Made by a program: the position numbers and the translations under genes
Assembly: GCA_002964805.2 (NCBI GenBank)
Contig: PUDQ02000033.1
Coordinates: forward strand, 62,001-126,000
Origin: Trametes villosa
Taxonomy: Eukaryota; Basidiomycota; Agaricomycetes; Polyporales; Polyporaceae
Reading direction: 5' to 3'
DNA: 64,000 bases
Part shown: positions 44,716 to 57,940 of the stretch, piece by piece
Position numbering within the stretch: the first letter of the stretch is position 1
Layout of the letters: every line of letters begins with the position of its first letter
Notes under the pieces: model-generated
Seen by the model: only the letters and a program-made list of their open reading frames with translations
Databases searched by the model: none
Told to the model about the DNA's origin: nothing

Positions 44716-47700
44716 CTACACGACGAGGGCGCCGAGTTTGGTGAGTGTGTCGAGGACGACGCCGAGCGCGACGAGGGCGAAGCTGCGCGCGCCGAACACG
44801 GTCTTGTTCCGCATCCCGAAGTCCCACGCGAGCCACGCCTGCGACAGCCCATACAGCAGCTCGCCCTGCTCCGGGTTCAGCACGTCGGCGGGCTGGTACA
44901 GCTGCCGCCGGACGTCCCGCACGAGCTCCGACGAGTGCAGGCGCATGCGGTGCATGCGGTCCCGTCGCCACCGCTGCTGCGAACACACTGCGAGGATGGT
45001 GCCCACCACGACCTCCTCCTCCTGGAGCCGGATGTCGGGCGCGTCGGACAGCGCGTGCGTTACGCAGATGTAGCGCAGCTCCTGCTCGTACCGCAAGAAG
45101 AGCGCCTTCATTTCCGCCACGTTCGAGTCCCTGTTCTCGAAGTAGTTCAGCTGGCCCTGGATGTACTGCCGCAGGGCGATGGAGATCGCGTCGGAGAGCG
45201 GCTGCTCCCGCGGGGGCGCGAGCACCACGCCTCTGTTTGGAACGGGGGTGGGGGAGACGGGAAGCTTCAGGTTGTTGAGGTCGATGCTGCGGAACAGTTC
45301 GCCCAGGGCCCGGCTGGAGTAGTAGTAGTCCGTGTCCCGTGGGTCGCTATCCTCGGCCTGACGTTACATGAACTGTGTGAGCGCTCGCTACGCAGGAGCC
45401 ACAGAGGCAGTGAGCTGACCTTCTTCCAGTCAGGCTTCTCGCGGATCAACAGTCGCGGAGAGTCGAAGATGTCCACAGGCACTCCGTTCTTGGGGTAGTC
45501 CACAGCTTGACTGCATAGCCGTGCGAGCTCGAGGCAGGCTGGGTCACTCGTCCCCTCCTGCAAAGGCGTGGTAAGTTACCGATCTACCAATAGTACTTGA
45601 GCTCCGCACCTTCGATTGATCTATACAATTTCTCGTCAACAGCTGTAAGCAGGCAGAGAAGAAACCCTACTCACCGGCTATGATCAGATGGCGATCCGAC
45701 AGCAGGCCCTGTGATGCTCTGTAAGTCCACCTGTACTTGTAGGAGTGCTGGGACTACGTACCAACACATCCGAGTTGATGTACTCGACGATGAAGTCGCA
45801 AATATCGTCCACCGTGCTGTCCCTGCCATCCGGGAGCTCCCTAGTCCCGACGCTCTCATAGCTACCGGGGAAACTGTGCTCGGTCGGAATGAGGGGGTCG
45901 TACTTGATGATCGAGTACAGATCACTACAACCCCGAGACGGCGACTCAGAATCCCCTCCAGGCCGGTACAATACAATGATGACACAACGCACCCGTCGAG
46001 ATCTCCTCCACCCAGCATCGACGCCAGCGATCGTTTGCCTATGGGTTACAGTTAGTTTGTGTTCGCCCATCTGGCTGGGATGACGGCTGCTTACCAACAG
46101 ACGGCAGAACCACGACATTCTTGAGCCCCCTGAAGAAGCACTCCTGGCCTTCGGGTGGCTCTCCGATCGCCCAGACACGTTGTACTGGAGTAAGCATTCA
46201 GCTCTGCTTAATACCACTCGTTTCGCAATAGGCCGGCACTTACCATCCCCTGGATGCACGACAGGGCTACGCGAGATGGATACGGTGCCTGCATGGTGTA
46301 TTGTTTAGCCTTCCGCGGACGACTGCGAGAGTCAGAATTCGTGTTCGCGCACCTTTTAGGTATCTGGGCTTCTCGTCATCCTCATTCTGGATGCATGCTA
46401 TGGGCACCGACCATCAATTTCCTGCTCGAAGCGCGGTCGAGTAGGGCCCCAAACGCTCACCATAAACCTGCCCCTCTCCTAGCATGTACACGTTCTCCAC
46501 GCCCTCATTCGCGTACATCGGCCCCTCATCCGCCACGCCTACCAGCAGATAACTATCCGGAATCGGGATGCGCGCGCCATGCTTGATGTCCCGCAAGATG
46601 TGGTGCTGTGCGAAGATCGTGAGGCCCTGCAGGAACGTCTCGTCGAGGTCCCCCGCGGGTGAGTTCTGCTCGCCACGCATCCCGAGCCCCGCCGCACGCA
46701 GGCCCCGCAAGATATACGGCAGGCCGAAGCTCTGCCCGAGGTTGTGCGCCTTGAGGAGGAGCACGGTCTCGGTGATCGTGTCCGACGCGGTCGTGATCTG
46801 CGCGGCGGCCATCTCTTGCAGCTGGAGGAACACCTTTTGATCGACGCCGCGGTCTTCCAGGATCATGATGAGTGCTCTGCGCAGAGGGAGGAGGGGCAAA
46901 ACGGTGAGTAGCAGTAGTGGAGCAGGGGGTCAGAGGGCGCACTTGTTCAGGTAGGACGTGCCGGGCCTGTCGAACCAGCGCGCGATTTCGATAGGAGCGA
47001 TGTCCATGTCGGGGACCTCGAACTTATTCATGGATGGCCTCAGGCGCATTTTGATTCCTTGGAGTCTGCGGTCGATAACCACGACACCCTTGAAACCTAG
47101 AACAGGTCAATTGCATGGTCTTCACCACCCTCTCTGCCGTGCTCACCTAGGAAACGGATTTGATACTGTCAAAATGTCAGTCTCATATCAGACGGAGAGC
47201 AATCGGGGGCTTACTGCATGAGGCGTGATCTGCACCCGCCGCAGCGACTCCTTCGCGGCGCAAAGCGCCTCCCAGATCATGTCGCCCAGCTCCTGCGAGA
47301 TCGTGCCCACGCCGTCCGTGAACAGATACTCCTCCTGCTCGCACCCGAGGTCCTCCATCTCCTCCCACTGGTCGCGCGAGATCGACACGGACGGGTCCGT
47401 CGCGGTGAACGCCTGCGCGAGGCGCGCCGCGTACTTCGACGGCTTCTTGATCACGTTCGAGAAGTCGCCGAGGCTGTCGCGGATGCGCTGCCCGGAGACC
47501 CAGCCCTGCGTCGGGTGCTCGAACGGGTTCACGAACCAGACCGCGTGCTCGCGCAGCGCGGAAGACGAGTACGCGAGGAACTCGTAGTGGCGCCCGCCGA
47601 GCTCGAACCCGTGCTTCAGGATGCCTCCGACACGCTCCGTGAGGAGGGTGGTTCCGTCGACCTACAAGCGGACTGCCTTGAGCACACACGGAACATCACC

Positions 47701-49339
47701 GGGCGGAGCGTACTCACCTCTCTCGCCCACCGGTACTGCAAGCGATCCTCGTCACGGAAATCGACGCGTACGAAGTGGTCTTCAAAGCCGGTGAACTGCC
47801 TGATAACACGATTGCTCACGCTAACGTACGGGCCCTCCAGGATGACCCGGGTCGGCGTGAACGTGACATGGTGGCACTGGAACTTGCCCATATCCCTGTC
47901 GCGCGCTTCGCGCTCCTCGTATTCCTCGAACTTCCGCAGCGCCATCCGCGATGCTTTGTCGCGCTTCCCGTTCTCGGGCATCGCATGCCGCAAGCAGTCG
48001 GCCGCGGAGTCCTTGGGGTTGCGCGTACGCAGCGCCTCGCAGAAGTTACGCAGGATGACCGCGCTATGCGACCCGAACTCCTTGTAGAGCTTCTCAAAGT
48101 GCGGGCGGAAGTAGCCGAGGATGTCCTCCGTGTTGAGGAACCCGCCGCGGAGGAGCGCCTCGATCTGGAAGGCGACCGACCAGCTGAACTGCTGCAGCCA
48201 CAGGTGGAACTTGTGCAGCTGCTTCGGCGCGAAGAACCCGCGGCTGAAGGCCTCGACGTTCGCTAGTATAGGGCGCTGCACCTCCGCGATCTCGCACAGC
48301 TCTCGGAACTTGAGGATGTCGGCTTCGGTGTGCATGATGACGCGCAGGTGGTGAGCGTATGGAGCGACGACGGCGTGCGCCGGAGTCAGGCTGTCGAGCC
48401 TCTGTCTGAACTTGCGGTAGTCGCTCCAATCGTTGCCTGTAAGCGTCCGATTGAATCGTTCGCGCTCTAGCATAGGCGGGGTGAGGAGATCAAAGCAAAC
48501 GACTGGAAGGGCATCGGTGAGTGATATCCAGAGGATGCAGGAACATAAGCTCATACAAGGGTTTCCGAAGTCCATGCCGATTGCAACCCTTCGGATATTG
48601 GAGAAGGCTATCGCGATGTTGTTTCCAATCTCTTCCGTCATTCTATCGCCGAGCTGTGCAATTCATCGTTGTTAGTCCTGCTAGTGTAAGGTCGACTCAA
48701 ATTCGACGCAAGCCCGTTTACCTGTATCCTGATGAGCTTGTGGTCATACTCAAACCACAAGAAGCCGGCGCCCTTGTCGCGATGGCTGATCTCGTATTCG
48801 TTCGAGAATACGCGAGGCGCTGTCATCGGCTCTTCAGGGCGACGATAGAACACCCCGAACTGAACTTTGTCTACGTGCAAGCCCAGGTCGAGCCTGGTGA
48901 GCTTGTCCTCGCGCTTTTCTTCTTCGTCCGGCTCCAGGTAGGGCGTCTTCTCCAAGGTCTCTCGCAGAGCACGTCCGGGTGCCTTCTTGCTACGAAATAG
49001 CCTGAGCTTCCTCCCGTTGATAACGATGTGCTTTCCCTCCTCATAGACTCGTTTGAGGAGCCTGTCGCCGATCCTGCGGCTAGGCAAGATCAAGAACCCG
49101 CTCCCATTGTTGCGGACCCCTCCAGCGCCAGGGTTGAGTATGACCCTGAAGTTACTGCTCGGGATGAGATGAAAGTGTTCAGTAGGAAGATCAACAGAAT
49201 CTATATGGGGTACCTACATGGCACGGGGAGATTTGGGGTCGGCGCTGTAGAACTCATCACTGTGCAAGATGCCGCCGAATGTGCGCTTGACGTCCCAGAC
49301 GGAGGCGTCGAATGCCACATCGGACAGTTCAATCTCCAT
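44716..49339 (-). CDS. Cellular RNA-dependent RNA polymerase (RNA silencing, QDE-1/RDR family)
   Basis: Eukaryotic two-barrel RNA-dependent RNA polymerase that makes double-stranded RNA for gene silencing. The start at 49339 gives MEIELSDVAFDASVWDVKRT; with the next exon (FRVILNPGAGG...GFLILPSRR) this looks like an RRM-like N-terminal fold. Downstream are EYEISHRDKGAGFLWFEYDH, RFDYRKFRQRLDS-type sequence, FRGVKGVVVIDRRLQGIKMR, KFEVPDMDIAPIEIARWFDR and IPIPDSYLLVGVADEGPMY. The catalytic Asp triad is restored by splicing: GGGDLDG joins DLYSIIKYDP across a GTGCGT intron, giving DLDGD. Then come ICDFIVEYINSDVLGLLSDR and CSQAVDYPKNGVP. It ends VLDTLTKLGALVV. About fifteen introns and roughly 1,150-1,200 residues. 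No inactivating change was seen. Confidence 0.92.
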
Positions 49340-49984
49340 GGTCTTCAGGTGCTGTAGGGCTGACGTTTGCCAGGCGGATATCTGTGAGATAGCGTGTACA
49401 GGTAGAGAGAAAGATGAACGAAAGGCGAGTGTTGTGGATGCTGAAGTCTTGTCTGAATGCCCATGCGTCTGGAGTGGCTCAGGTCAAAGCTCAAAGGCCC
49501 TTGCAACGTTGCTGTCCACCGCAGGTCACAGTTTCGGGACAAAAGAACGGGCTCGGCGTATAGGACGAGCTCGAGCCTACCACATGGTGTGCTGCGGTAC
49601 CACGATGAAGAAGCAGAAGCACCACCGGCTCAGCAGCACTGGCATCCCGGTCCGTCAAAATCGCCCTTCGCGGCAACTTGATTGCCGTAACGGCACATCG
49701 TTAGCGCCCTGAAGATACGACTACGATCGACTGAGACTCGGAAGACGAGGGCAGCTTTGCTCAGTCCTGAGAGTACTCAGTGTTAGGCGTTAGACTGTCA
49801 TGCCTGAGTATATCTGCATCGTGTAGTTGAAATCGAAACCAATGCGTGTTGGCCTAATGTACCAGCTGCAGCCCTACGGTACTAGATGATGACTAGAAAG
49901 TTGAATATCCTATTGAGATCCGGCGAGTAGCAACATATAGCGAATGTAGGGGTAAGACGATACGGGATGTCCGGGTCCCGCCTC
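49340..49984. promoter_or_regulatory. Upstream region of the RNA polymerase gene
   Basis: These 645 bp hold the STT4 3' UTR and the RdRP promoter, both genes being on the minus strand. Open frames here show no motif. No TATA box or repeat is obvious. Confidence 0.4.
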
Positions 49985-52900
49985 TTACTTGTAGGGAATA
50001 CCTGTAGTATCTAAGATCAGTACATGCCGATTACGCCCATACACGACATTCAAATACTTGCCATTTTGAAGCTAGAGGGACCGACACGACATAAGTCAGC
50101 ACGGTCGAGAGACGGGGCGGTCGCAGTAACGCTTACCCTCTGGAACTCATCATAGGCAGTGCTCCGCACGTTCTCGTGAGCATTCCGGACAATGGACACC
50201 ATGTAATCAGCGGCCTGGCGCTCGTTGAGGTGAAGGGCGAACCGGTCCTTCAGCCGCTTCATCGTGGGCTCGCCCTTGAACGAAGGCAGGCAGGTGTCGA
50301 GCATGAGCTGCACGGTGCTGACAAGCTGGTCCGTGTGCGGCCGTATGGCCAGGAAGGCCTTAACGGTCAGCTGCTGGAATAGCTGGTAGCCTTGTGAGTA
50401 GCGTCCGCCCATCAAGACGACCATCTCGTGGGTCAGTTTGAACGAATTAGGTTCGAATTTGACACCCTTTACGGAACGTTCAGTGTGCTATCGCAGCCAA
50501 GAGATAACGCAAAACTTACTCCGGGACGTAAACGGTCGAAAAAGACAGTTAGTCAACTCGCATGAGCAGCAGAAGTGTCGTAGGACTCATCTATGTCGAA
50601 CAAGAAACCGAAATCTGTTGCAACCAGCAGTGTCAGGATTACTCGACACACGCGCTATAATTGAGACTTACCGATATGCACTATGTGACCCTCGCCGTCG
50701 ATCATGATGTTGCCGTTGTGACGATCCTTGACCTGGAGGATGTAGCAAACCACCGAGTACGCCGCCATGGACTGGATGAAGTTGAGCCGCGCCCTCTGGA
50801 ACTCGATCGTATCTTCGCCGCCGTACTTCGCGACGAAGAAGTCCAAGAGGTCATTGACCTTCGCGCGGCCCATCTCGTCGCGCGAAGTCGCGTTCGGCAC
50901 AACGTCAATGACACCGCAGCCGGGGGCCGTGGCCGTGACGCGGTATGGGAAGAGGTAGAGTGTGAGGCCGACGCTCGTGAAGATGTTCTTGAACATCGCG
51001 ATGACTTGCAGCGCGAGCACGTCCTGCCGACAGTCGTCGCCGACCTTGAAGATTGCTTGCTGCCAGATGTCGTATTCCTCGACCTCCTCGTTGCCCTGTC
51101 CGTCGGCTTCGACGACGTTCTCGGAGTTGGTTCGGACGATGATACGTTCCTTGCGCACTTTGAAGGTCGCCATGAACGGTGCCTACCAAGTCGTTTAGTC
51201 TATGGTGAATTAGGCAAAAGTCAACAAGCGCCTTACCTTGGCATGGCTCTGCAGGGGGCGTCCCGACTTCTTGTCGATGTCGATGACCTTACCGTCGGGG
51301 TTACTCGGCAGGTAGACGCCTACTTCGACTCGAATCTTGGCCATCTCCTCGTCAATCTTCGCCTGCGGAAGGGGTACGCGAAGTGAGTACAAAGCAGTGT
51401 CATATTTAAGTTTCCTTCGCTTACCTTCTTCTCCGGTTTGGTCTTCTTGATGAATGGCTTGAGCTTGCCGGAGATGGACGTGACCTCGTTGAAGAAGCCG
51501 AACTCGCGGTCATAAAACGCGCGCGCCTCTCCCGATAGCGAGTCCACGACCATGTCAGTCATTCTGTCCAGAGTAGGTTTCAGCGGGTCCTCCTGGTTAA
51601 CCATTGACTATCAGCATCCGTCACGCTTCTTGACCAGGAGCGGAAAGCATACCATTTCGCCCGCGTCGTCTCGATAGCAGTTGGCCTTCATGTTCCAGAT
51701 GATCTGATGGCAGAAGAGCTGAGAGATCTTAGCCGTCTCGAAGATGAACCTGGCGACGTAGCCTTTGCTAGACGTGAGTACCATTCGAGCCGGCTCGGCA
51801 AGTCACTTACCGAGGTCGTCATATCGGAGTGCCTGCACAACTTGCGGGACGAAGAAGAACGTTAGCTCCACCGGGTGCTGCTCCAAGACCCGGTGAGCGT
51901 ATTGCAGCAGCTGCGGGTGGTTGTGGTATCGCCGCTCGAAGAACGTGATTGCGACGACGGGTGCCACAGGCGCCCATAGCAGCAGATACTGGAGTAAAGT
52001 CAGCGATGCACGCCGCACTCGATCGTTAAACGCACCCTCAGGTCGCGCTGAACGCTGAGGTCGAGCTTCTCCCCGACGAGGAAATGCAACGCCTCCGGGA
52101 CATCCAGGACGTCTGGCGTGCTCGAGCGCACGAGCCGTGCGACTTCGGCTTGTACTGCAGGGTAGTTGAATCGCTCGGCAAAGTACACCGCTATCGCCGG
52201 GTCAACCTCCCAGGTCTTCCGTGCTGCGCTGGTCCAGGTACTCTGTAGTATACGTGAGCAATGAACCTTGGGCCAACCCGAACAAGGTCACTCACATCTA
52301 GCATGGTCTTCTCCAGTTGGCAGATATGGTCCATGCCCCGCTTAGGATCGTTGGCGGGGTTGGTCCAGACTGTCAGCCGGAATACTTCGTTCTCCACCAG
52401 AAGGCGCAGCGGGAGGATGAGGTTCTTTAGCTCTGCCACGTACTCTGCAAAGGAGTTAGTGACTAAACTGACTGCATCGCGCAACGCACTTACGAGCAGG
52501 CTGTGATGGAGCATGCGCAGGGGCGAGGCTCGAGATGGCGGGGAATCCCCTGATGGAATCAGCTTGCAAGTAGGACAGGAACTCCGAGAGCAGCTTGATG
52601 TCCGCGTCAACCTGCACACGGTTCGATCCGTACGACCACCTGCAATGGTGTTCAGCTACAAGGACAAGTTGGTGCGCATGGACACCTACTGAGGTCGCAC
52701 AGCAAACCACGAATATGCGGCGTTGTAGAGGCTCAGTCGCAGCTGGTGCTCACAGAAGACGTCGAGGAACGAGCTCCGAAGCGTCTCAAACCCGAACAGC
52801 AAGAACGCGAAGCGAACCTCGCGCGCAAGAGGATGTGTGCTATGCAGAGAACTTAGCTTCAGAATACAAGGTGAGATAACTATGCTTACCAGATAGCCCG

Positions 52901-55900
52901 ATGTGCGCGAGCAGAGGACAGAGCCAGTCTCTGGAAGAGCAGCATAAGCCCTGGCCGCCTGTACCTCGCAGCCTGCAGCCTGCTGAACAACAGTTGCAAG
53001 ATGAGCGTATGTGGTGCGAGCAACCGGTTGACCACTCGGGCTGCGCGGTCGATCGTAGCCTTGTCAGTGGGGCTGTATTGCACTTCGTGTAGGAACGGGT
53101 CGATATAGCTGCAGAATAAAGAGTCAAACCATAGATGTCGTAAGAGGGAGGAGGCGTGCGTACTTCTGGCTCTTAGAGAACATTCCTTTGCCAAGCTTGA
53201 TGCTGACCTCCCAGGCCGCGGCGATTTCGGACATCAGCGTCACCTCGTACTCCGGCTTCTCTGCGATAACCCATGACCAAGACTCGATGCCTGCAGACAC
53301 TGTTGACTGTGAGAACGCCTCGAAAGGAAGGGCGACAAGGTAGTGCGCGAGGTCATAGTCCCACTGCAGTCGACAGTGAGTTAATACTACGTTCCGTTCG
53401 TAGCGCCCTACAAACGTACCTCTTCAATGAAGATGAGCGTTGAGGATGCCCTGAAGAGCAGACGCTTCAGCTCGGATATCGTGAGGTTGCTCCGCTTCTC
53501 CCGGATGTCGGCAATGGCGTCAGATATCCTCTTCTTAAGCGACTCGATCTCCTGCTTCGGCACGAAGTTCTGCGGGTTGTCCAATCCGCCAATATCTTGA
53601 AGGACGGGTGAACACTCGGAAACTAAGTGGTATGTACGAGGCGTGCTTACTGTTCGCACGTCCGAAACGGAACCCGACGGCCTCCCCTGCGAAGTATCCC
53701 TTCGAGGTGAGTTGACCCGCCATGGTCTTTGCGCGATCTGGCTTGGAGGACGACAGCGTCGACAAGGATGCTGTCCAAAACACTCTGTTAGTCAAGCCGT
53801 CGATGACTTTGTGGAGTATACGCACATAACTTCCTATCGATAGGACCAATAGCCTTCGCCCACTGTACCGCAACGGAGGCACCAAGCTCAGACGACTCGG
53901 CCAACGACGAAGCATGCAGGGTAGCCAGGTATTTCTAGGACCCGAGTTATTTTTCAGTGTTCCTAAGCTACCAACAGACAGACTCACCTGCAGCGTGGAG
54001 TGTAGCTCCATCGGTGCTCGACTTAGCGCAAGTTCGAACCAGGTCGTCGAGTCGCGCTGCAGTTGGGACAACATCTGGTTCCTCGCCGCATAGTTGTCCG
54101 AGAGCTGCAGAGTGAGCTTCGCGCGGTCCGAGCGGTAAACATATATAGGGTTGTCCTGTGCGCAGCTCGTGAGTGCGCGCATTCCACGCTGCGTTGCCCT
54201 GACATACCTCATCCAAGAACTCGTTGTCGGTCGCCTGCCGCAACAGCGTCAAGACCTCGAGGATCGCAAACACGAGCGGTGGGTCGCACATCAGCGACGG
54301 GAACGACGTGATCAGCCTGCTCAAGTACCGCGCCGCGACCTCGCGCGCCTTCGGGATTCTGTGCGTGCTCGCGACGAGCAGCACGCGCAACTCCTGCGAG
54401 AGCCCACTCGGGAGCGCCTGCTTCGCCGCCTGCCCATTGAGGTCCGAAATCGAGCCACGAATCACCTTCTCCGCGACAGACTCCATGCAGAGCAAGAGCC
54501 CCGCAGTCTTGTTCACGCCCTTGTTGACGAAGTATGAGACGAGCGAGGACGGGAGGCCCGCCGCCGAGCGCATGCTCTCGATGTCGTGCATCGCGAGGAG
54601 GAAGAGGACCTGCCCGGGCAGCAGCGCGCGCACGTCGCCCGCGCGTAGGGGGACATGGCGGGTGAGCAGCGCGCGGTGCCGCGCGATGACCGTCTCGACA
54701 TACTCCTGCCGGATGACGGTGTTGTACTCGAGGTCGCTGACGATCGTGTCGTGGGCCTCTTCGAGCACGATCGGCGGGGTGCGCGCGGCGATGCGTGCAA
54801 GCGCCGGTTGGCGCCATTCCATTGCTGTGTGTCCGCGCTCGGGCGAGGTGGAAAACCCGAAGAGAACACAGAGGAACCACAGGTTGCGGAAGAGCGTCAC
54901 GACATTGAAGGAGACGTCTTGGCCGATCTCGAAATCTTCGTGGCCGAGCAGCGCGTCGATCGGGAGCAAGAGCGACGCGAGCTGTTCTGACATCTCTTCG
55001 AGCTGCATATCATCAATATGGCTGTCTCAGCAGGCAGTCGGCAACGTAGCGTACCTTCGCATGGTGGTTGGAGATGGCGGCATTCTGGATAGCGACACCC
55101 TTGTCCGCAAACAGCGTGAGCAGCTCGATCAAGTAAATTTGGTACAAGTCAACGCGGCCTCTCAGCTCCTTCGCCAGCCTTGTCTGGGCTGCAAGGACCT
55201 ATACGACGGGAAATATGAGCTCGGAGTTGGATGTAATAGTGCGGACTGATGTACCATATTGTTGGAGAAGCGTGTGTCATCGAGGTTCGCGGAACGGTTG
55301 ATAGCGGAGAAGGCACGAATGATGTCGAGGAACGAGCTTTGTGGTGCGGTGAGCGCAAGGTCGACCAGATTGTACGCAATGGCAGCTTCGACCGTAGGTT
55401 CTGCGGAACGCATCCTCTGCAACAACATCGACACCGTTAAGCGTGTGACCTAAGCCGAAACGCCGTCAGCGGCAGTTTGGAGACTTATGGACTGAACATG
55501 TTCCACCTCTTCAGACTTGCTCTCCAGGGCGAGGCGCGTAGCGACCGAGATAGTGCTAATGCCGACAGTGCGCTTCTCGTCCTCCGTCAGGCCGCGCATC
55601 CCAATCTCGGCAGAGTGTAGCGTGCCAAAGTCCTCAGCATCTTCATTGTTCATCGCCAGAACACTCGCGGTTTCGAAGACGTCCTTGCTAGTGGCCGCGA
55701 TGTAGTTCAGCAGCGAGTACATGTAGGACATGATGAGATCGTCTCCGGGAGCGAGCTTCACAACACTGGTGTTAATACGTGAGCAATCCACTATGTGAAG
55801 GACGGCGCACCTCGATGCAAAGCGATAGACACCTCGCGGCGGCGAGGAGGGGCGAGGGCGTGTGCGAAGTCGACGCGAACTCAAACTCGAAGATGGACAA

Positions 55901-57494
55901 CGGGGACGTGACAAACCGCCGGAGGTGACCCGCCATAGCTGCAGCGGTGTCTGGGAAACTAGGCAATGTCAAACCAGTCTGCGAAACGGAACGAGCAACG
56001 GAACTCACTGCCGGACAAGGATCGCTGTTGACTTCAGAGCAGACTCTTGTACCATGTTGTCGAAGATAGGAGAGTCAGCACTGAGAAGCGTCTTGACACG
56101 ATCGTAAAGGTTGCCGTCGAGCTCGTTCAGCGCTGCACAGCAGACAGCAGCAAGTTTCTGTGCAAATCGATGAGCTTTGACTAGCTCCCTACCTTCCGCT
56201 GTGACTTACCAGGCTCTCTGACATGGTCTCCCAGCAGTAGCTGTCCTCCGCTGGATCGGTATCCATCTCTTGGATTTGTACGAGAAGCGTCGTGAACGTT
56301 TGCAGAGCGCTCTTCCTCGTGGTGCGCAGAACCGCCCTCTGGGTTTCATCGGGGAAACCAGAGCCAGGCGTTCCATAGCGTAAAAGCTTCTGCCATGCCA
56401 GGTTCGCCGCCTCCGCTTCCTCGTGGGTAGAGACGAGATCATCGGCGGAGTACTCCCTCCCCAGCGCCTGTGCAAGTATCGTCCACTGCGCCTCGATCAC
56501 GCAGCAGACGATGAAGTACCCGCTGAGCGGACGCCCGCGCGAGACATACCGGGAAATGAGCGACTGCACGAACTCGATCTGTTCGATGTCTTCTCCGATG
56601 CTGGACAGCGCGTCCACAGGCAAGCGATTGAGGCGTTCCACGACATCAGGTTCGAAGAGCTTGTTGAGGCTCTGTGCCAACAAGCACCACTCGCTCGGGG
56701 ACCAGTCGAAGGGGACGGAGATGATCGCCCTGTATAGACCGTGGAAGGCGGGCGCATACTGAGCCAAAACATCAAGTGCTGCCATAGAATATGAGTAAGT
56801 ATGGACGCATGCGATTAAATGTGTGCTAACCGTTCGCAGTCTTGAAGCGTTTGACGATTTCCGTGACGAGCTTTACTATGGCGTTGAAGGCGTCTGCTCT
56901 ATGCTCGGGGTGTGCGCTTGCGATGCGAAGGAGCGCCGTGACCGTCGTGGACACAAGCTGGTCAGGCATTGCCCATTCTACAAGCACGTCAAACCACAGT
57001 AACTGCAGCAGTAGCAGGATGTAACGCACCATCCCAGGACAGGCAGCGGTCGAAGTCAATGTATGGGACGTCAAATAGTATGTCGATCAGGACGGGCACA
57101 GTATCGTTGACGTGGGCATGAGGGAGGTTGACTGCCAGTTCCGCGAATCCGATGTTGCATTGCACTCGGGAGTTTGGCTGGCGGCAGTGAGCTCAGAAGT
57201 ACTAGGACAGAGAAACAGGCACCGCACCATAAACACCCGGTCTTCCACATCCTCCTCCCCGCCCTCCTGTACATCATCTCCAGTGGTTCCATCCTCACTC
57301 ACGTCCCTTGTTTCCACTTTGGAGGAGATAAAGTCTATAGCGGAAAGCACGCTGCTATCAACCGCGCCATCCTTGGCTTCTCCAACGCTGGCAGCGAGGT
57401 CAGAAAGGATGAGTTGACGGATGTTCAACTCCAAGCTAGTACACAAATCAGTACGTCAGGCCCCACGACACCGTATATCAGCTCACCAGTCCAT
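49985..57494 (-). CDS. STT4: Phosphatidylinositol 4-kinase STT4 (PI4K type III alpha)
   Basis: Makes phosphatidylinositol 4-phosphate at the plasma membrane. The ATG at 57494 gives MDC, spliced to [18 protein letters not shown], close to the usual MDSLDLN-type start. A long helical N-terminus fills about 52.3-57.5 kb. The PI-kinase helical domain follows ([40 protein letters not shown]). The kinase domain at about 50.0-51.3 kb shows [57 protein letters not shown] and the metal-binding DFGFLFD. The adjoining DIGPGGVKFEP is obtained only with an AT-AC intron (50528-50590), an 8-nt exon (50520-50527) and a 53-nt intron. The C-terminus LQNGIPYK uses a GC-AG intron (50002-50061). About 30 introns. 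Divergent from the kinase gene. Confidence 0.94.
50002..50061 (-). other. GC-AG intron, last intron of STT4
   Basis: On the minus strand the donor is GCAAGT after AAATG and the acceptor is CTACAG. Removing it joins LQNG to IPYK and the stop, matching the conserved NGIPY end of the family. It is 60 nt with no in-frame stop, so retention would insert 20 residues without a frame shift. Confidence 0.7.
50528..50590 (-). other. Probable AT-AC intron in the STT4 kinase domain
   Basis: On the minus strand the segment begins ATGAGT and ends TTTAC, with a TTGACTAAC branch-like site 26 nt before its end. Removing it, with the 8-nt exon GTCCCGGA and the following GTAAGT intron (50467-50519), gives FDIGPGGVKFEP, the conserved activation-loop sequence. 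No GT-AG choice that I tried keeps both frame and motif. Confidence 0.6.
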
Positions 57495-57940
57495 GGTGCT
57501 CTCGATCGCGGTGCAAAATGGGGTACTGCCAGTACGGGTATAAGAAGTCTAGCCCTAGCGATGGACAGAGCTACTGCACTGGTCAGAATCAAAGTAGCCG
57601 AGGTCGTCTTAATCTAGCCAGACAGTAATTCCCAGTTAATCAAGAGTTTGGGTGGGTATCCAGAAGCTGCCCGACGTCAGAGAGAGTGAGCTCGCCTGGA
57701 GCAGCGCGCGCTTCTCGTCATGGCGGTTCGCACTAGCGCCCATAACGCAAACCGAGCGCTTGCGCGTAGCACGTGACACAGGACGCGTCGCGGGGTTTGA
57801 AACACGCGGCACAATGGGCCTCAGCCACAGCAACGAGCGCAAGGGCCGTGCCACCTTCCTTGTCCTCTTTCCCTCTCTTCCTCCACAACCACCTTCGTCT
57901 CCCACCACCATCTGCCTTTCAGTAACTCTACTGCTCCAAG
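57495..57940. promoter_or_regulatory. Shared divergent promoter of STT4 and the Ser/Thr kinase gene
   Basis: The two starts are 446 bp apart. An E-box CACGTG at 57770-57775 and an ACGCGT hexamer at 57783-57788 lie close together on the kinase side. A long CT-rich tract (57860-57915) precedes the kinase start. Confidence 0.45.
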
